Below are positions 1 through 8,691 of a stretch of 64,000 nt of DNA, in pieces. The stretch's first letter is position 1; each line of letters opens with the position of its first letter. Both the position numbers and the translations under genes were made by a program. Source of the stretch: Variovorax sp. GTDB taxonomy: Bacteria; Pseudomonadota; Gammaproteobacteria; Burkholderiales; Burkholderiaceae_C. The notes beneath the pieces were generated by a model that had not been told where the DNA came from, searched no databases, and saw only the letters and a program-made list of their open reading frames with translations. The stretch spans positions 19,096 to 83,095 of the forward strand of contig JANXTS010000085.1 of assembly GCA_025352265.1 (NCBI GenBank), written 5' to 3'.

Positions 1-1067
1 ACGACCCGAGCGGCGCAGCCCAGGCCGAGCGCGCCATCACGCGCATGGCGCGAGTCACCACCGACCAGCGCGCACTCGAAGTACAACGCAACGCAGTCGC
101 AACGGCCGAGTCGACACTGGGCAATGCGATAACCGCCGTGCAGGACTTTCGCGCTCTTGCCGTGCAGGCCGGCAACACGTCTCTCACCGGTACCGACCGC
201 GCCAGCATCGCGCAGCAGATGACCACGCTGCGCGACCAGATCCTCGGCTACGCCAATGAAAAAGACAGCAACGGGCAGCCGCTTTTCGGTGGGCTCGGCA
301 GCACGGCCGCACCGTTCTCCGACACCAGCGGCGGCGTGACTTTCAACGGCATCGCAGGGCAGACCGCGGGCGGCGCGGTGTCGGTGCCCGCCACCCTCGA
401 CGGCGCCGCGACCTGGATGAGCGTACCCACCGGGAACGGCGTGTTCGCCATCACGCAGGCAACCGGCACAAGCAGCGTCTACACCGACGCAGGCAAAGTC
501 ACCGACCCGAGCGCAGTGACCGGCGCCAACTACAACATCGTGTTCACAGTGAGCGGCGGCGCGACGACTTACAACGTGCTCAACACCAGCGGGGGAACGA
601 CGGTGCAGGGCGCGCAGCCCTACCAGCAAGGTCAGGCGATAGCGTTCGATGGCATTTCGTTGACGCCTTCGGGAGCGCCGACCAACGGGGCGACCCTGCA
701 AGTAAAGCCGAGCACCCGCTCCAGTCTGTTTGGCGTACTCGACGCGGCGATTGTCGGAATCCGTGATGCCACCAGCACGGGCGCGGTCGCACAGAACGTG
801 TCGCAGGCCTTGGTGCAGATCGATTCGGGCATGTCGCGCCTGCAGTCGTCGCGCGGCACGGCCGGTGATCTGCTCAATCGGGTCGACGACATCTCGGGGC
901 GACAGGCCGATCGCAGTATCCAGTTGGAGGCCGACCGATCGCGTGCCGAAGACATCGACATGGTGAAAGGGGTCTCGGATTTCCAGACGCAGCAGACCGC
1001 GTATTCCGCAGCGCTCGGTTCGTACGCGCAGATCCAAAAACAGTCGCTCTTCAACTTCATCAGCTAG
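1..1067 (+). CDS. flgL: Flagellar hook-filament junction protein FlgL (5' end missing)
   Basis: The gene enters from the left edge; the open frame starts at base 3 with no start codon in view, so the N-terminal helix is truncated. FlgL (HAP3) joins the hook to the flagellin filament outside the cell. The first visible residues (DPSGAAQAERA, then a heptad-rich helix ending STLGNA) match the end of the flagellin-family D0/D1 N-terminal coiled coil. The middle (about 80-240) is the Gly/Thr-rich variable part. The C-terminal helix ends SLFNFIS, the usual flagellin-like D0 terminus. Other flagellar genes should lie upstream outside the window. The first internal Met (base 45) is not the true start. 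Confidence 0.9.
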   Translation, partial: DPSGAAQAERAITRMARVTTDQRALEVQRNAVATAESTLGNAITAVQDFRALAVQAGNTSLTGTDRASIAQQMTTLRDQILGYANEKDSNGQPLFGGLGSTAAPFSDTSGGVTFNGIAGQTAGGAVSVPATLDGAATWMSVPTGNGVFAITQATGTSSVYTDAGKVTDPSAVTGANYNIVFTVSGGATTYNVLNTSGGTTVQGAQPYQQGQAIAFDGISLTPSGAPTNGATLQVKPSTRSSLFGVLDAAIVGIRDATSTGAVAQNVSQALVQIDSGMSRLQSSRGTAGDLLNRVDDISGRQADRSIQLEADRSRAEDIDMVKGVSDFQTQQTAYSAALGSYAQIQKQSLFNFIS

Positions 1068-1103
1068 TCCGATGCAACACACCCCCATGCAGCGGGAGGC
1101 CTC

Positions 1104-2366
1104 ATGGCGCAATCCGTCTTAGGCAGCCTGACCCTCGGCTACCGACCCTTGTGGGGCCGGAGCCGCACGCTGTCCGGTGTGCAGCTGTTCGTGCATGAAG
1201 ACAGCGAAGGCGTCGACGGCCATCACCTGTTGCGCATGCTGTCGGAGCTGCGCAATGCCGAATCGCCGTCGTTGCTGCTGTCGTTGAAGTCGCGCGAACT
1301 GCTGACGGGCCTGCTGCTGCACGCCACCTCGTCGGACCCGATGATCGAAGTGCCGGTGCGCTGGCTCGACGACGCGCGGCTGCGCGCTTGCGTGCATGCA
1401 GCGCGTGCGCGCGGCGTGCGAATGGTGGTGCGCGGCGACGTGATGCAAAACCCGCCCGAAGACGTGGCGCGCTGCTTCGAACGCCGCATGACGGCGCTGT
1501 CGGCGGTCGATGCCGGCACCGCATTGCATGCCGCGCGGCGCGCGCGCGAATCGGCGGCAGTGGGCCGTCTCGCGACCCGTGCCGAAGGCAGCCCCGTGCT
1601 GAAGAACTCAATGGTCGAGGGCGTCGCGAGCCGCGCGCTGGCCGAGCATGCGCTCGATCAGCAAGGCGCCTGGGCCGTGGCCGGCTGGCCGGTCGAAGAT
1701 GCGCTGCACCGCTATGCCGGCCAGCCGCTGCCACCGAGCCGGCGCGCCATCGTGCAGACCATGAACGCGCTCGACGACGAGCCATCGCTCGAACGCATCG
1801 AACAACTGCTCGGCGAAGAACCGACGCTGGCCTATCGCCTGCTGCTGTATCTCAACTCGGCTGGCCTGGGCTTGCGCAGCGGCGTCGCGTCGTTGCGGCA
1901 CGGCTTCATGATGCTGGGATTTCGTTCGCTCAGCGCGTGGCTGGCCGAGCAGTTGCCGCAGGCCACCGACGATGCGGGGCTTCGGCCGGTGAACGCGTCC
2001 ATGGTGTTGCGCGGCCATCTGATGGAGCACTTGATGGACGCCGGCATCGAAGACGACCTGCGGCGCGAGGTATACCTCTGCGGCCTGTTCGCACAGCTCG
2101 ACCTCGTGCTCGACGAGCCTCTCAAGATCAGCCTCGGGCGCATCCCGTTGTCGGAGCGGATCGTCTCGGCCATCGTGAGCCGGAGCGGACCGTATGCGCC
2201 GAGCCTGAAAGCCGTTCTCGCGCTCGAATCGGACGACCCTGCCCCGCTGCGCGCCGTGCGGGAAACCTATGGCCTGGCGCCCGAAGACGTAAATCGCGCA
2301 CTGCTGCGAACCCTGGCGGGCAGCAGCCTGCAGACGGCTGGGCTGTCGGCGGCGCAAGCCACCTGA
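1104..2366 (+). CDS. HDOD domain protein with degenerate EAL-like N-terminus
   Basis: A 420-residue cytoplasmic signalling protein. Residues about 1-170 resemble a shortened EAL-type barrel but carry no EAL catalytic motif, so phosphodiesterase activity is not expected. Residues about 205-400 form an HDOD domain (EPTLAYRLLLYLNSAG, then SLRHGFMMLGF), an HD-like helical fold lacking the metal-binding HD pair. The YuxH-like EAL-HDOD architecture is known from c-di-GMP, motility and stress signalling, though the biochemical role is usually unknown. The start is supported by GGGAGG about 6 bases upstream. It lies 36 bp after flgL and 43 bp before a second protein of the same architecture, suggesting duplication and possibly a link to motility. 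Confidence 0.85.
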   Translation: MAQSVLGSLTLGYRPLWGRSRTLSGVQLFVHEDSEGVDGHHLLRMLSELRNAESPSLLLSLKSRELLTGLLLHATSSDPMIEVPVRWLDDARLRACVHAARARGVRMVVRGDVMQNPPEDVARCFERRMTALSAVDAGTALHAARRARESAAVGRLATRAEGSPVLKNSMVEGVASRALAEHALDQQGAWAVAGWPVEDALHRYAGQPLPPSRRAIVQTMNALDDEPSLERIEQLLGEEPTLAYRLLLYLNSAGLGLRSGVASLRHGFMMLGFRSLSAWLAEQLPQATDDAGLRPVNASMVLRGHLMEHLMDAGIEDDLRREVYLCGLFAQLDLVLDEPLKISLGRIPLSERIVSAIVSRSGPYAPSLKAVLALESDDPAPLRAVRETYGLAPEDVNRALLRTLAGSSLQTAGLSAAQAT

Positions 2367-2409
2367 ACGATTTTCGTGTTTTCCCTGTTTTTCTTTCCCC
2401 GGAGTTTCG

Positions 2410-3657
2410 ATGTCTACTGATCACGCCCTTGCCCCAGATGTCGAAGGTGCCGCGCCCGCTGGCGTGGGCGCTGCACTGTCGCGCCAGGCCATCGTCGACG
2501 AGCGGCGCGCCGTTTTCGGTTACGCGCTGTTTGAACAGCCACGCGACGGTGCCAACGATTCCACCGTGGTGGTCGATGCGCTGTCCGACTCCGGCACCAA
2601 CGCCGTCGCGGGTGAAAAGCTCGTCTTCATTCACTGCGCCTTTGAAAATCTCGCTGGCCTCCAACTCGATTTGCTGGCCCCCGACAAGGTCGTGCTCGAA
2701 GTGGCGACACACGAAGGCAGCACCGAAGAAGACATCGAGATCGGCCGCTTGGCGCTGACGAAGATTCGCGAGAGCGGATTCCGGCTGGCATTCGGTCCGG
2801 ACGTGCTCGAACCCGCCTACGCATCGTGGCGACCACTCGCTGCCTTCATCAAGCTCGCTCTGGCCGGCATGCCCAACGATCAGGCCGAGCGCGTAGTCAA
2901 GCTGGCAAAAAGTTCGAGCCACGCTGAAGTGGTAGCCGAGCAGGTCGACACGGTCGAGCAGTACGAGTTGATGAAGCGCTTCGGCGTAAAGCTGTTCCAG
3001 GGCCGCTGGTTCGCACAGCCTTCGGCGATCACCGACAGGGCGGTGCAGACCTCGCAAGCCACGATCATCCAATTGATCAACCTGGTGCGACGCGAAGCCG
3101 ATCTCGGCGACATCGAAGAGCTGATCAAGAAGGATCCGACGCTGTCGTTCAAGCTGCTGCGCATGATCAACTCCTGCGGCTTTGGCCTGAGCGTGGAGAT
3201 CACCTCGTTCCGCCATGCGGTGATGATCCTCGGCCTGAACAAATTGATCCGCTGGGCCACCTTGCTGATGACGGTATCGCGTCCTGGCGGCGCTGCGCCG
3301 GCCGCAGGCACCACGGCGGTAGTGCGGGGCCGACTGATGGAATTGCTCGCCGCCGAGCTCCTGCCACAGGAGGATTGCGACAACGCCTTCGTCGTCGGTG
3401 TGTTCTCGCTGCTCGACACGCTGGTCGGCATGCCGTTGGCCCAAGCGCTCGGCTCGGTTACGTTGCCGGAGCCGGTGCTCGATGCGCTGCTGCGCAACGA
3501 GGGGCAATTGGCACCGTTCCTGGCACTTACCAAGGCCTGCGAAAGCGGCGACGACGTCGCGTTTGCCAAGGCTGCCGACGAGCTGCAACTGACCAACCAC
3601 CAGGTCAACTGGGCGCATCTGCAGGCGCTCATGTGGGCGGATGCGCTGGAACGCTGA
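2410..3657 (+). CDS. EAL-HDOD (YuxH-like) signalling protein
   Basis: A 415-residue paralogue of the gene just upstream, with a more complete N-terminal EAL-like domain. It begins around residue 22 with RQAIVDERRAVFGYALFEQ, the usual YuxH opening, but catalytic EAL, metal ligands and the second-loop motif are not recognisable. The HDOD domain follows (about 200-390; IEELIKKDPTLSFKLLRMIN, then SFRHAVMILGLNKLIRW). It is probably a scaffold or binding protein rather than an enzyme. The start is preceded by CGGAG at about 8 bases. An 85-bp gap separates it from the thiolase gene, which may have its own promoter. Confidence 0.87.
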   Translation: MSTDHALAPDVEGAAPAGVGAALSRQAIVDERRAVFGYALFEQPRDGANDSTVVVDALSDSGTNAVAGEKLVFIHCAFENLAGLQLDLLAPDKVVLEVATHEGSTEEDIEIGRLALTKIRESGFRLAFGPDVLEPAYASWRPLAAFIKLALAGMPNDQAERVVKLAKSSSHAEVVAEQVDTVEQYELMKRFGVKLFQGRWFAQPSAITDRAVQTSQATIIQLINLVRREADLGDIEELIKKDPTLSFKLLRMINSCGFGLSVEITSFRHAVMILGLNKLIRWATLLMTVSRPGGAAPAAGTTAVVRGRLMELLAAELLPQEDCDNAFVVGVFSLLDTLVGMPLAQALGSVTLPEPVLDALLRNEGQLAPFLALTKACESGDDVAFAKAADELQLTNHQVNWAHLQALMWADALER

Positions 3658-3687
3658 AGTCGGTGTCGCGCACGGGATGTCCCCGGC

Positions 3688-3716
3688 TTGACCTCGCGGC
3701 GTTGGCGCTGAACCAT
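3688..3716 (+). promoter_or_regulatory. Candidate sigma-70 promoter for the thiolase gene
   Basis: TTGACC (3688-3693, 5/6 match to the -35 box) is followed after 17 bases by AACCAT (3711-3716, only 3/6 match to the -10 box). It sits in the 85-bp gap upstream of the thiolase start. The -35 box and spacing are good and the -10 is poor, so this is a by-eye candidate only. Confidence 0.25.
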
Positions 3717-3742
3717 CTGCCTTCAACATTGAAGGAACAAAG

Positions 3743-4921
3743 ATGGCAGAGGCATACATCGTGGCCGCGGTGCGCACCGCAGGCGGCAAGCGTGGCGGCA
3801 AACTCGCGGGCTGGCATCCGGCCGACCTTGCGGCTGAGGTGATCAACGCGCTGCTCGAGCGCAGCGGCATCGATCCGGCAGCGGTCGAAGACGTGATCCT
3901 CGGCTGCGTCAGCCAGGTCGGTGAACAGGCGACCAACATCGCGCGCAACGCGGTGCTGGCATCGAAGCTGCCGGAATCCGTACCCGGCACTTCGGTCGAT
4001 CGGCAATGCGGCTCGTCACAACAGGCGCTGCACTTCGCGGCGCAGGCCGTGATGTCGGGCAGCATGGACGCGGTGATCGCCGGCGGGGTCGAGAGCATGA
4101 CGCGGGTGCCGATGTTCACGCCCAATTCGCTGCCGGCCAAGGCCGGACTCGGCACCTACATGAGCCCCGGCATGCAGCGGCGCTATCCCGGCGTCGAGTT
4201 CAGCCAGTTCGTCGGCGCCGAGATGATCGCGAAGAACTACGGACTTGAAAAAGACGCGCTCGACCGCTACGCATTCGAGAGTCACAAGCGTGCCATCTCG
4301 GCGAGCCGCGCAGGCCTGTTCGCCGACGAGATCGTGCCGATCGAAATCCGACTGGCCGACGGATCGGGCAGCGGCCAGATGCACACGGTCGACGAAGGCA
4401 TCCGTTTCGAGGCCACGCTCGAAGGCATTGCCGGCGTCAAGTTGATTGCAGACGGCGGCCGCTGCACCGCCGCGACCGCCAGCCAGATCTGCGATGGCGC
4501 CAGCGGCGTGCTGGTGGTCAACGAGCGCGCCCTGAAGGCGCTGGGCGTGAAACCGCTCGCACGCATCCATCACATGAGCGTGATGGGGCACGACCCGGTG
4601 ATCATGCTGGAGGCGCCCCTGCCAGCCACGCAGCGCGCACTCGCCAAGGTCGGCATGTCGATCGACGACATCGACCTGTACGAAGTGAACGAGGCCTTTG
4701 CGCCGGTGCCGCTGGCCTGGCTGCAAACGCTCGGCGCCGACCCAGCGCGGCTCAACGTCAACGGCGGCGCTATTGCGCTCGGACATCCGCTCGGTGCGTC
4801 GGGTACCAAGCTGATGACCACGCTGATTCACTCGCTCGGGCAGCGCGGCAAGCGCTACGGCCTGCAGACCATGTGCGAAGGCGGCGGCATGGCCAACGTC
4901 ACCATCATCGAAAGACTCTGA
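3743..4921 (+). CDS. Thiolase (acetyl-CoA C-acyltransferase)
   Basis: A 392-residue thiolase, the usual family length. It catalyses thiolytic cleavage or Claisen condensation of acyl-CoAs in the cytoplasm. The nucleophilic Cys is at position 89 (DRQCGSS), the GHP motif His at 348 (GHPLGASG) and the general acid/base Cys at 378 (CEGGG), so the catalytic set is complete. The start is supported by GAAGGA about 8 bases upstream. Its stop overlaps the start of the downstream crotonase-family gene (TGATG), so the two are translationally coupled and probably act in one beta-oxidation-type route. Sequence alone does not separate a degradative from a biosynthetic (acetoacetyl-CoA) role. Confidence 0.93.
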   Translation: MAEAYIVAAVRTAGGKRGGKLAGWHPADLAAEVINALLERSGIDPAAVEDVILGCVSQVGEQATNIARNAVLASKLPESVPGTSVDRQCGSSQQALHFAAQAVMSGSMDAVIAGGVESMTRVPMFTPNSLPAKAGLGTYMSPGMQRRYPGVEFSQFVGAEMIAKNYGLEKDALDRYAFESHKRAISASRAGLFADEIVPIEIRLADGSGSGQMHTVDEGIRFEATLEGIAGVKLIADGGRCTAATASQICDGASGVLVVNERALKALGVKPLARIHHMSVMGHDPVIMLEAPLPATQRALAKVGMSIDDIDLYEVNEAFAPVPLAWLQTLGADPARLNVNGGAIALGHPLGASGTKLMTTLIHSLGQRGKRYGLQTMCEGGGMANVTIIERL

Positions 4922-5733
4922 TGTCACATGTCCTGTATGAATTGGAAAACGGCGTCGCGACGCTGACGCTCAACATCCCGGCCAGGTTGAACCCGATCGC
5001 GATGGACCTTCAGCTTGAATTGCGTGACGCGCTGGCGCGCGTGGCCGATGACCACAGCGTGAGGGCGGTGGTGCTCACAGGTGCGGGCAAGGCGTTTTGC
5101 GTGGGTGCCGATCTGAGCGCGATTCTTGGTGGAGGCGGTGAAGGTGCAAGCAAAGATCAACGATCTCTGGGTGCGCAGACCGCTGAGTGGATGCAATCGC
5201 TCAGCAATCCGCTGATCGAGGCGATGCGCGCATTGCCGGTGCCGATCGTCGCGGCGGTCAACGGTGCGGCGGCGGGCGCAGGCGTTGGCCTGGCGCTGGC
5301 CGCCGACATCACCATCGCAGCCCGCAGCGCATATTTCTATCTGCCGTTCTTGCCCAAGCTGGGCATCGTGCCGGACCTCGGCTGCACTTGGTTCGTGCCG
5401 CGCCGCATCGGTGCCGCGCGTGCCATGGGCATGGCGTTGCTCGACGAGCGGGTGAGTGCCGAACAGGCGGAGCGATGGGGTTTGATTTGGGCCAGCGTGG
5501 AAGACGAATTGCTATTGCTCGAGGCACAGAAGATCGCGCAACGGCTTGCGCGCCTGCCGGCGCACGCGGTGCTCGAAGCCCGCAAGGCGTTCGAAGCCTC
5601 CGAGCGGCACACGCTCAGCGAGCAATTGCATTTCGAGAGCGAGCGGCAACGCGAGCTGATCGACAAGCTCACTTTCAGCGAAGGCGTGACGGCATTCCTG
5701 CAGAAACGGGCGCCGGTGTTTCCGGGGCGTTGA
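4921..5733 (+). CDS. Enoyl-CoA hydratase/isomerase family protein (PaaG-like)
   Basis: A 270-residue crotonase-fold protein. The ATG sharing its A with the thiolase stop (TGATG) is chosen because the N-terminal beta strand starts right there; the longer open frame begins inside the thiolase gene. The oxyanion-hole segments are visible (GAGKAFCVGADLS and NGAAAGAGVGLALAADI). In the active-site region the usual hydratase Glu (as in GxPE) is replaced by Lys (FLPKLG), while an Asp is present at 152 (VPDLG), as in PaaG-type isomerases. It may therefore isomerise rather than hydrate its CoA substrate. It probably works with the coupled thiolase. Confidence 0.9.
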   Translation: MSHVLYELENGVATLTLNIPARLNPIAMDLQLELRDALARVADDHSVRAVVLTGAGKAFCVGADLSAILGGGGEGASKDQRSLGAQTAEWMQSLSNPLIEAMRALPVPIVAAVNGAAAGAGVGLALAADITIAARSAYFYLPFLPKLGIVPDLGCTWFVPRRIGAARAMGMALLDERVSAEQAERWGLIWASVEDELLLLEAQKIAQRLARLPAHAVLEARKAFEASERHTLSEQLHFESERQRELIDKLTFSEGVTAFLQKRAPVFPGR

Positions 5734-5741
5734 AAACGGAT

Positions 5742-5770
5742 TTGGCCTCTCGGGGCCGCTGCAGGACAAT
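5742..5770 (+). promoter_or_regulatory. Candidate promoter for pfp, possibly giving a leaderless mRNA
   Basis: TTGGCC (5742-5747) and GACAAT (5765-5770) are separated by exactly 17 bases, each matching the sigma-70 consensus at 4 of 6 positions. The -10 box ends 5 bases before the pfp ATG at 5776. A transcript would therefore start at or next to the start codon. No Shine-Dalgarno sequence is seen, which fits a leaderless message. Confidence 0.35.
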
Positions 5771-5775
5771 GCACC

Positions 5776-7032
5776 ATGACTGTCCTCAATGCTTTCTACG
5801 CGCAGTCCGGTGGCGTCACTTCGGTCATCAACGCCTCGGCCTGCGGCGTGATCGAAACAGCACGGCGCTACCCGGACCGCATCGGCCGCGTCTATGCCGG
5901 GCGCAACGGAATCCTCGGCGCACTGACCGAAGATTTGATCGATACCAGCGCGGAACCAGCCGAGGCCATCGCCGCGTTGCGCACCACGCCATCGGGCGCC
6001 TTCGGGTCGTGCCGCTACAAGCTCAAGTCGCTGGAAAAAAACCGCCGCGAATACGAGAGGCTCATCGAAGTCTTCAAGGCGCACAACATCGGCTATTTCT
6101 TCTACAACGGCGGGGGCGATTCGGCCGACACCTGCTTCAAGGTGAGCCAGTTGTCGCAGTCGCTCGGCTATCCACTGCAGGCGATCCATGTGCCGAAGAC
6201 CATCGACAACGACCTGCCGCTGACCGACTGCTGCCCGGGCTTCGGCTCGGTCGCCAAGTACGTGGCCATCTCGACGCTCGAAGCGTCACTCGACGTGCGT
6301 TCCATGGCCGCGACATCGACCAAGGTCTTCGTGCTCGAAGTGATGGGACGGCACGCCGGATGGATCGCCGCGGCGGGCGGGCTGGTGGCCGACCACGGCA
6401 TTCCGGTCGTGATCCTGTTTCCTGAAATCGCGTTCGACCAGGCGGCGTTTTTGGCGCGCGTCGATGCGCTGGTCAAGCAGCACGGCTACTGCACCGTGGT
6501 CGTATCCGAAGGCTGCCATCGCGCTGACGGCAGCTTCCTGGCGGAACAAGGCACGCGCGATGCATTCGGTCATGCGCAACTTGGCGGCGCCGCGCCGGTG
6601 GTCGCCAATATGGTCAAGCAGGCGCTCGGCCACAAGTTCCATTGGGCGGTGGCTGACTACCTGCAACGTTCGGCGCGCCACATCGCTTCGGCGACCGATG
6701 TGAGGCAGGCCTACGAACTCGGGCAGCGCGCGGTCGAACTCGCCATCGAGGGGCACAACGCGGTAATGCCGACCATCGAGCGCACCAGCGATTCGCCCTA
6801 CGCGTACCGCATCGGCAGTGCGCCGCTCGATGCAGTCGCCAACACCGAGAAGTTCATGCCGCGCGACTTCATCGCAGCCGATGGCTTCGGCATCACCGAC
6901 GCATGCCGGCGTTATCTGTTGCCTTTGATTCAGGGCGAAGACTATCCGGCGTACCGCGATGGCTTGCCGGTGTACGTCACGCTCAGCAATGTGTCGGTGC
7001 CGAAGAAGCTTGCGGCATTCGCGGTGGCTTGA
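5776..7032 (+). CDS. pfp: Pyrophosphate-dependent 6-phosphofructokinase
   Basis: A 418-residue phosphofructokinase-family enzyme that reversibly converts fructose 6-phosphate to fructose 1,6-bisphosphate. The phosphoryl-donor loop reads GGGDSAD, and the substrate motif is PKTIDND with Lys at 141. That Lys, with Asp in the donor loop, is the signature of PPi-dependent rather than ATP-dependent enzymes. MGRHAGWIA, the usual F6P-binding segment, is also present. The reversible PPi enzyme can serve both glycolysis and gluconeogenesis. The stop overlaps the next gene's ATG by one base (TGATG). There is no ribosome-binding site, but a promoter-like pair ends 5 bases before the ATG. Confidence 0.93.
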   Translation: MTVLNAFYAQSGGVTSVINASACGVIETARRYPDRIGRVYAGRNGILGALTEDLIDTSAEPAEAIAALRTTPSGAFGSCRYKLKSLEKNRREYERLIEVFKAHNIGYFFYNGGGDSADTCFKVSQLSQSLGYPLQAIHVPKTIDNDLPLTDCCPGFGSVAKYVAISTLEASLDVRSMAATSTKVFVLEVMGRHAGWIAAAGGLVADHGIPVVILFPEIAFDQAAFLARVDALVKQHGYCTVVVSEGCHRADGSFLAEQGTRDAFGHAQLGGAAPVVANMVKQALGHKFHWAVADYLQRSARHIASATDVRQAYELGQRAVELAIEGHNAVMPTIERTSDSPYAYRIGSAPLDAVANTEKFMPRDFIAADGFGITDACRRYLLPLIQGEDYPAYRDGLPVYVTLSNVSVPKKLAAFAVA

Positions 7033-7274
7033 TGGAGCTGCACGCCACATGCGAAGTCCAGGCCGATGGCTTCATCGATGCGCCCCGCTGCCCGATCTGC
7101 GGTGAGGCGAATCGCTGCGCCGTCGAGTTGGCACGAGACAGCGGGAACGCGCAGGCAACTTGCTGGTGCATGCAGGCGGACTTCAGTGCGGCGTTGCTTT
7201 CCAAGGTGCCCGATGCGGCACGCGGTACCGCCTGCATCTGCGCCCGCTGCGCCGCCGCTGCTGCGCTCGACTGA
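7032..7274 (+). CDS. Small cysteine-rich CWC family protein
   Basis: An 80-residue protein whose ATG overlaps the pfp stop (TGATG), so it is very likely translated by coupling. The conserved Cys pattern is clear: CPICGEANRC near residue 18, CWC near residue 44, a Leu/Pro segment (LLSKVPD), then CICARC near the end. This matches the Cys_rich_CWC family, small presumably metal-binding proteins of unknown function in proteobacteria. The longer frame upstream runs inside pfp and is not used. It is convergent with the metallopeptidase gene 19 bp downstream. No function can be given beyond probable zinc binding. Confidence 0.8.
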   Translation: MELHATCEVQADGFIDAPRCPICGEANRCAVELARDSGNAQATCWCMQADFSAALLSKVPDAARGTACICARCAAAAALD

Positions 7275-7293
7275 CGGTTCGGCTGACTGGGCC

Positions 7294-8691
7294 TCAGCGT
7301 CGCGAAAAGAAACCGTGGTCGTACGCGAAGCCCTGCGCCTGCTGAATGGGTTGAGGCATCTGCAGCGGCATCGGTTGCGACGGTCGCGATGTGGACGTCC
7401 CCCGCGACGTCGTCGGACCCATGATCGGCGGCACAGGCAGTGGGTCGCTCATCGCCTCGGGCGCGGGAGAAGGCGCGCCGACGCGATACCGTTGATCGGC
7501 GATGACCTGATGAATGAACTGCAGCTTGCCGACGGTCGCGCGCGGCAAAACGAACGGGTAATAGTCGGGCTGGCCCATGCTGCGCGACAGCTCGTTGAGC
7601 ACGTTGGTCAAACGAACCCAGCCATTCAGGAAGTCGAGAAACTTCATCGCGTCCGGATGATCGGGCTGCCACAGGTCGGCCGGCTCGAATAAATCGCTTG
7701 CGAGTTCCGCGCGCGTCGCGTCGACTCCGAAGCTCATTGCCGTATCGGCCGTGTCGGCCATGTGCAGGTAGTGGGCCCAAGTCTCTGCCCAGTCTTCCCA
7801 CGCGTGCGAACTGGCGTAGCTGGTCACGTAGCGATTGCGCCAATCGGCGACCGGGCCTTGCTCGTAGTGCGTCTTGAGAGCCGTAGAGTAATCGGCGCGC
7901 TCGTCGCCGAAGAGGGATCGATAGTCTTCGAGCCAGTGCGTTGGGTGGACCAGCAAGTCCCAGTAGTAGTGGCCGATCTCGTGGCGAAAGTGCCCGACCA
8001 GTGTGCGATACGGCTCGCGCATTTCGGCACGGATGCGCTCCCGCACAGCGTCCTCAGCTTCTTCAGCATTGAGCGTGATCACGCCTTCTTCGTGGCCGGT
8101 CAGCACATGCGGGGCGCCGGGCATGTTGCTCAAAAAATCGAACGCCAGTCCGTGCACCGGGTCTGCATGCCGGCTCACCACCGGCAGGCCGAGCGCGAGC
8201 AATTGCGAGATGACACGGCGCTTCGATTGCTCCAGCTTGCGCCACAACACACCGTTGGTCTCGACCGACAGATCCGGGATGGTACGTGTCACGCTGCACG
8301 AGAGACAGTAACCGGTTGCCAGGCCGTTCGTGTTGAAGCTGGCGTCGTCGCCCTGACGCGGCGCCGGCACCATCCAGTTGCAGCTGGCCGCCGTCATCAG
8401 GTTGGCGCAGCGCCGGTAGGCTTTGCCGTTGGTGTCACCGAACACGGTGTAGCTAGCGGCCTCAGCGTCCGGGAATGCGGCAGGCGCCAAAGGCACGACA
8501 CCCAGACTTTCGACCACGTATCCCAGCGGCGTGTGGCAGGCGAGGCACTCGCTGTTGCCGAGAAAAATCGGACGACCGCATTGGCACTGGTAAGCGCGGC
8601 TCAAAGTCGGTGCCTTGAGGTCTACCGCGAGCGAGTGACTCGACTGCTCCCGCGCGGTGCCGACGGATTGCGATTGCAAGGTCTGTTCCAT
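7294..8691 (-). CDS. Zinc-ribbon putative metallopeptidase (Peptidase_Mx type)
   Basis: A 465-residue protein. A zinc ribbon lies near the N-terminus (CQCGRPIF then CLAC, with more Cys in RRCAN, CNWM and YCLSC), followed by a gluzincin-like active site, HEIGH at residues 237-241. A downstream acidic helix (DWAETWAHYLH) can give the third zinc ligand. The last 60 or so residues are a Pro/Ser/Thr/Gln-rich low-complexity tail. No signal peptide or membrane segment is seen, so it is likely cytoplasmic. Start: the ATG at 8691 has GGAAGAA about 8 bases upstream and precedes the first conserved residues; an open frame continues to 8850 without support. It is divergent from the DHA2 transporter. The substrate is unknown. 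Confidence 0.82.
   Translation of the reverse strand: MEQTLQSQSVGTAREQSSHSLAVDLKAPTLSRAYQCQCGRPIFLGNSECLACHTPLGYVVESLGVVPLAPAAFPDAEAASYTVFGDTNGKAYRRCANLMTAASCNWMVPAPRQGDDASFNTNGLATGYCLSCSVTRTIPDLSVETNGVLWRKLEQSKRRVISQLLALGLPVVSRHADPVHGLAFDFLSNMPGAPHVLTGHEEGVITLNAEEAEDAVRERIRAEMREPYRTLVGHFRHEIGHYYWDLLVHPTHWLEDYRSLFGDERADYSTALKTHYEQGPVADWRNRYVTSYASSHAWEDWAETWAHYLHMADTADTAMSFGVDATRAELASDLFEPADLWQPDHPDAMKFLDFLNGWVRLTNVLNELSRSMGQPDYYPFVLPRATVGKLQFIHQVIADQRYRVGAPSPAPEAMSDPLPVPPIMGPTTSRGTSTSRPSQPMPLQMPQPIQQAQGFAYDHGFFSRR

Noticed and set aside
2128..4155. Minus-strand open frame of 675 codons opposite the HDOD and thiolase genes
   Set aside because: It spans several genuine genes and their gaps on the other strand and shows no recognisable protein family.
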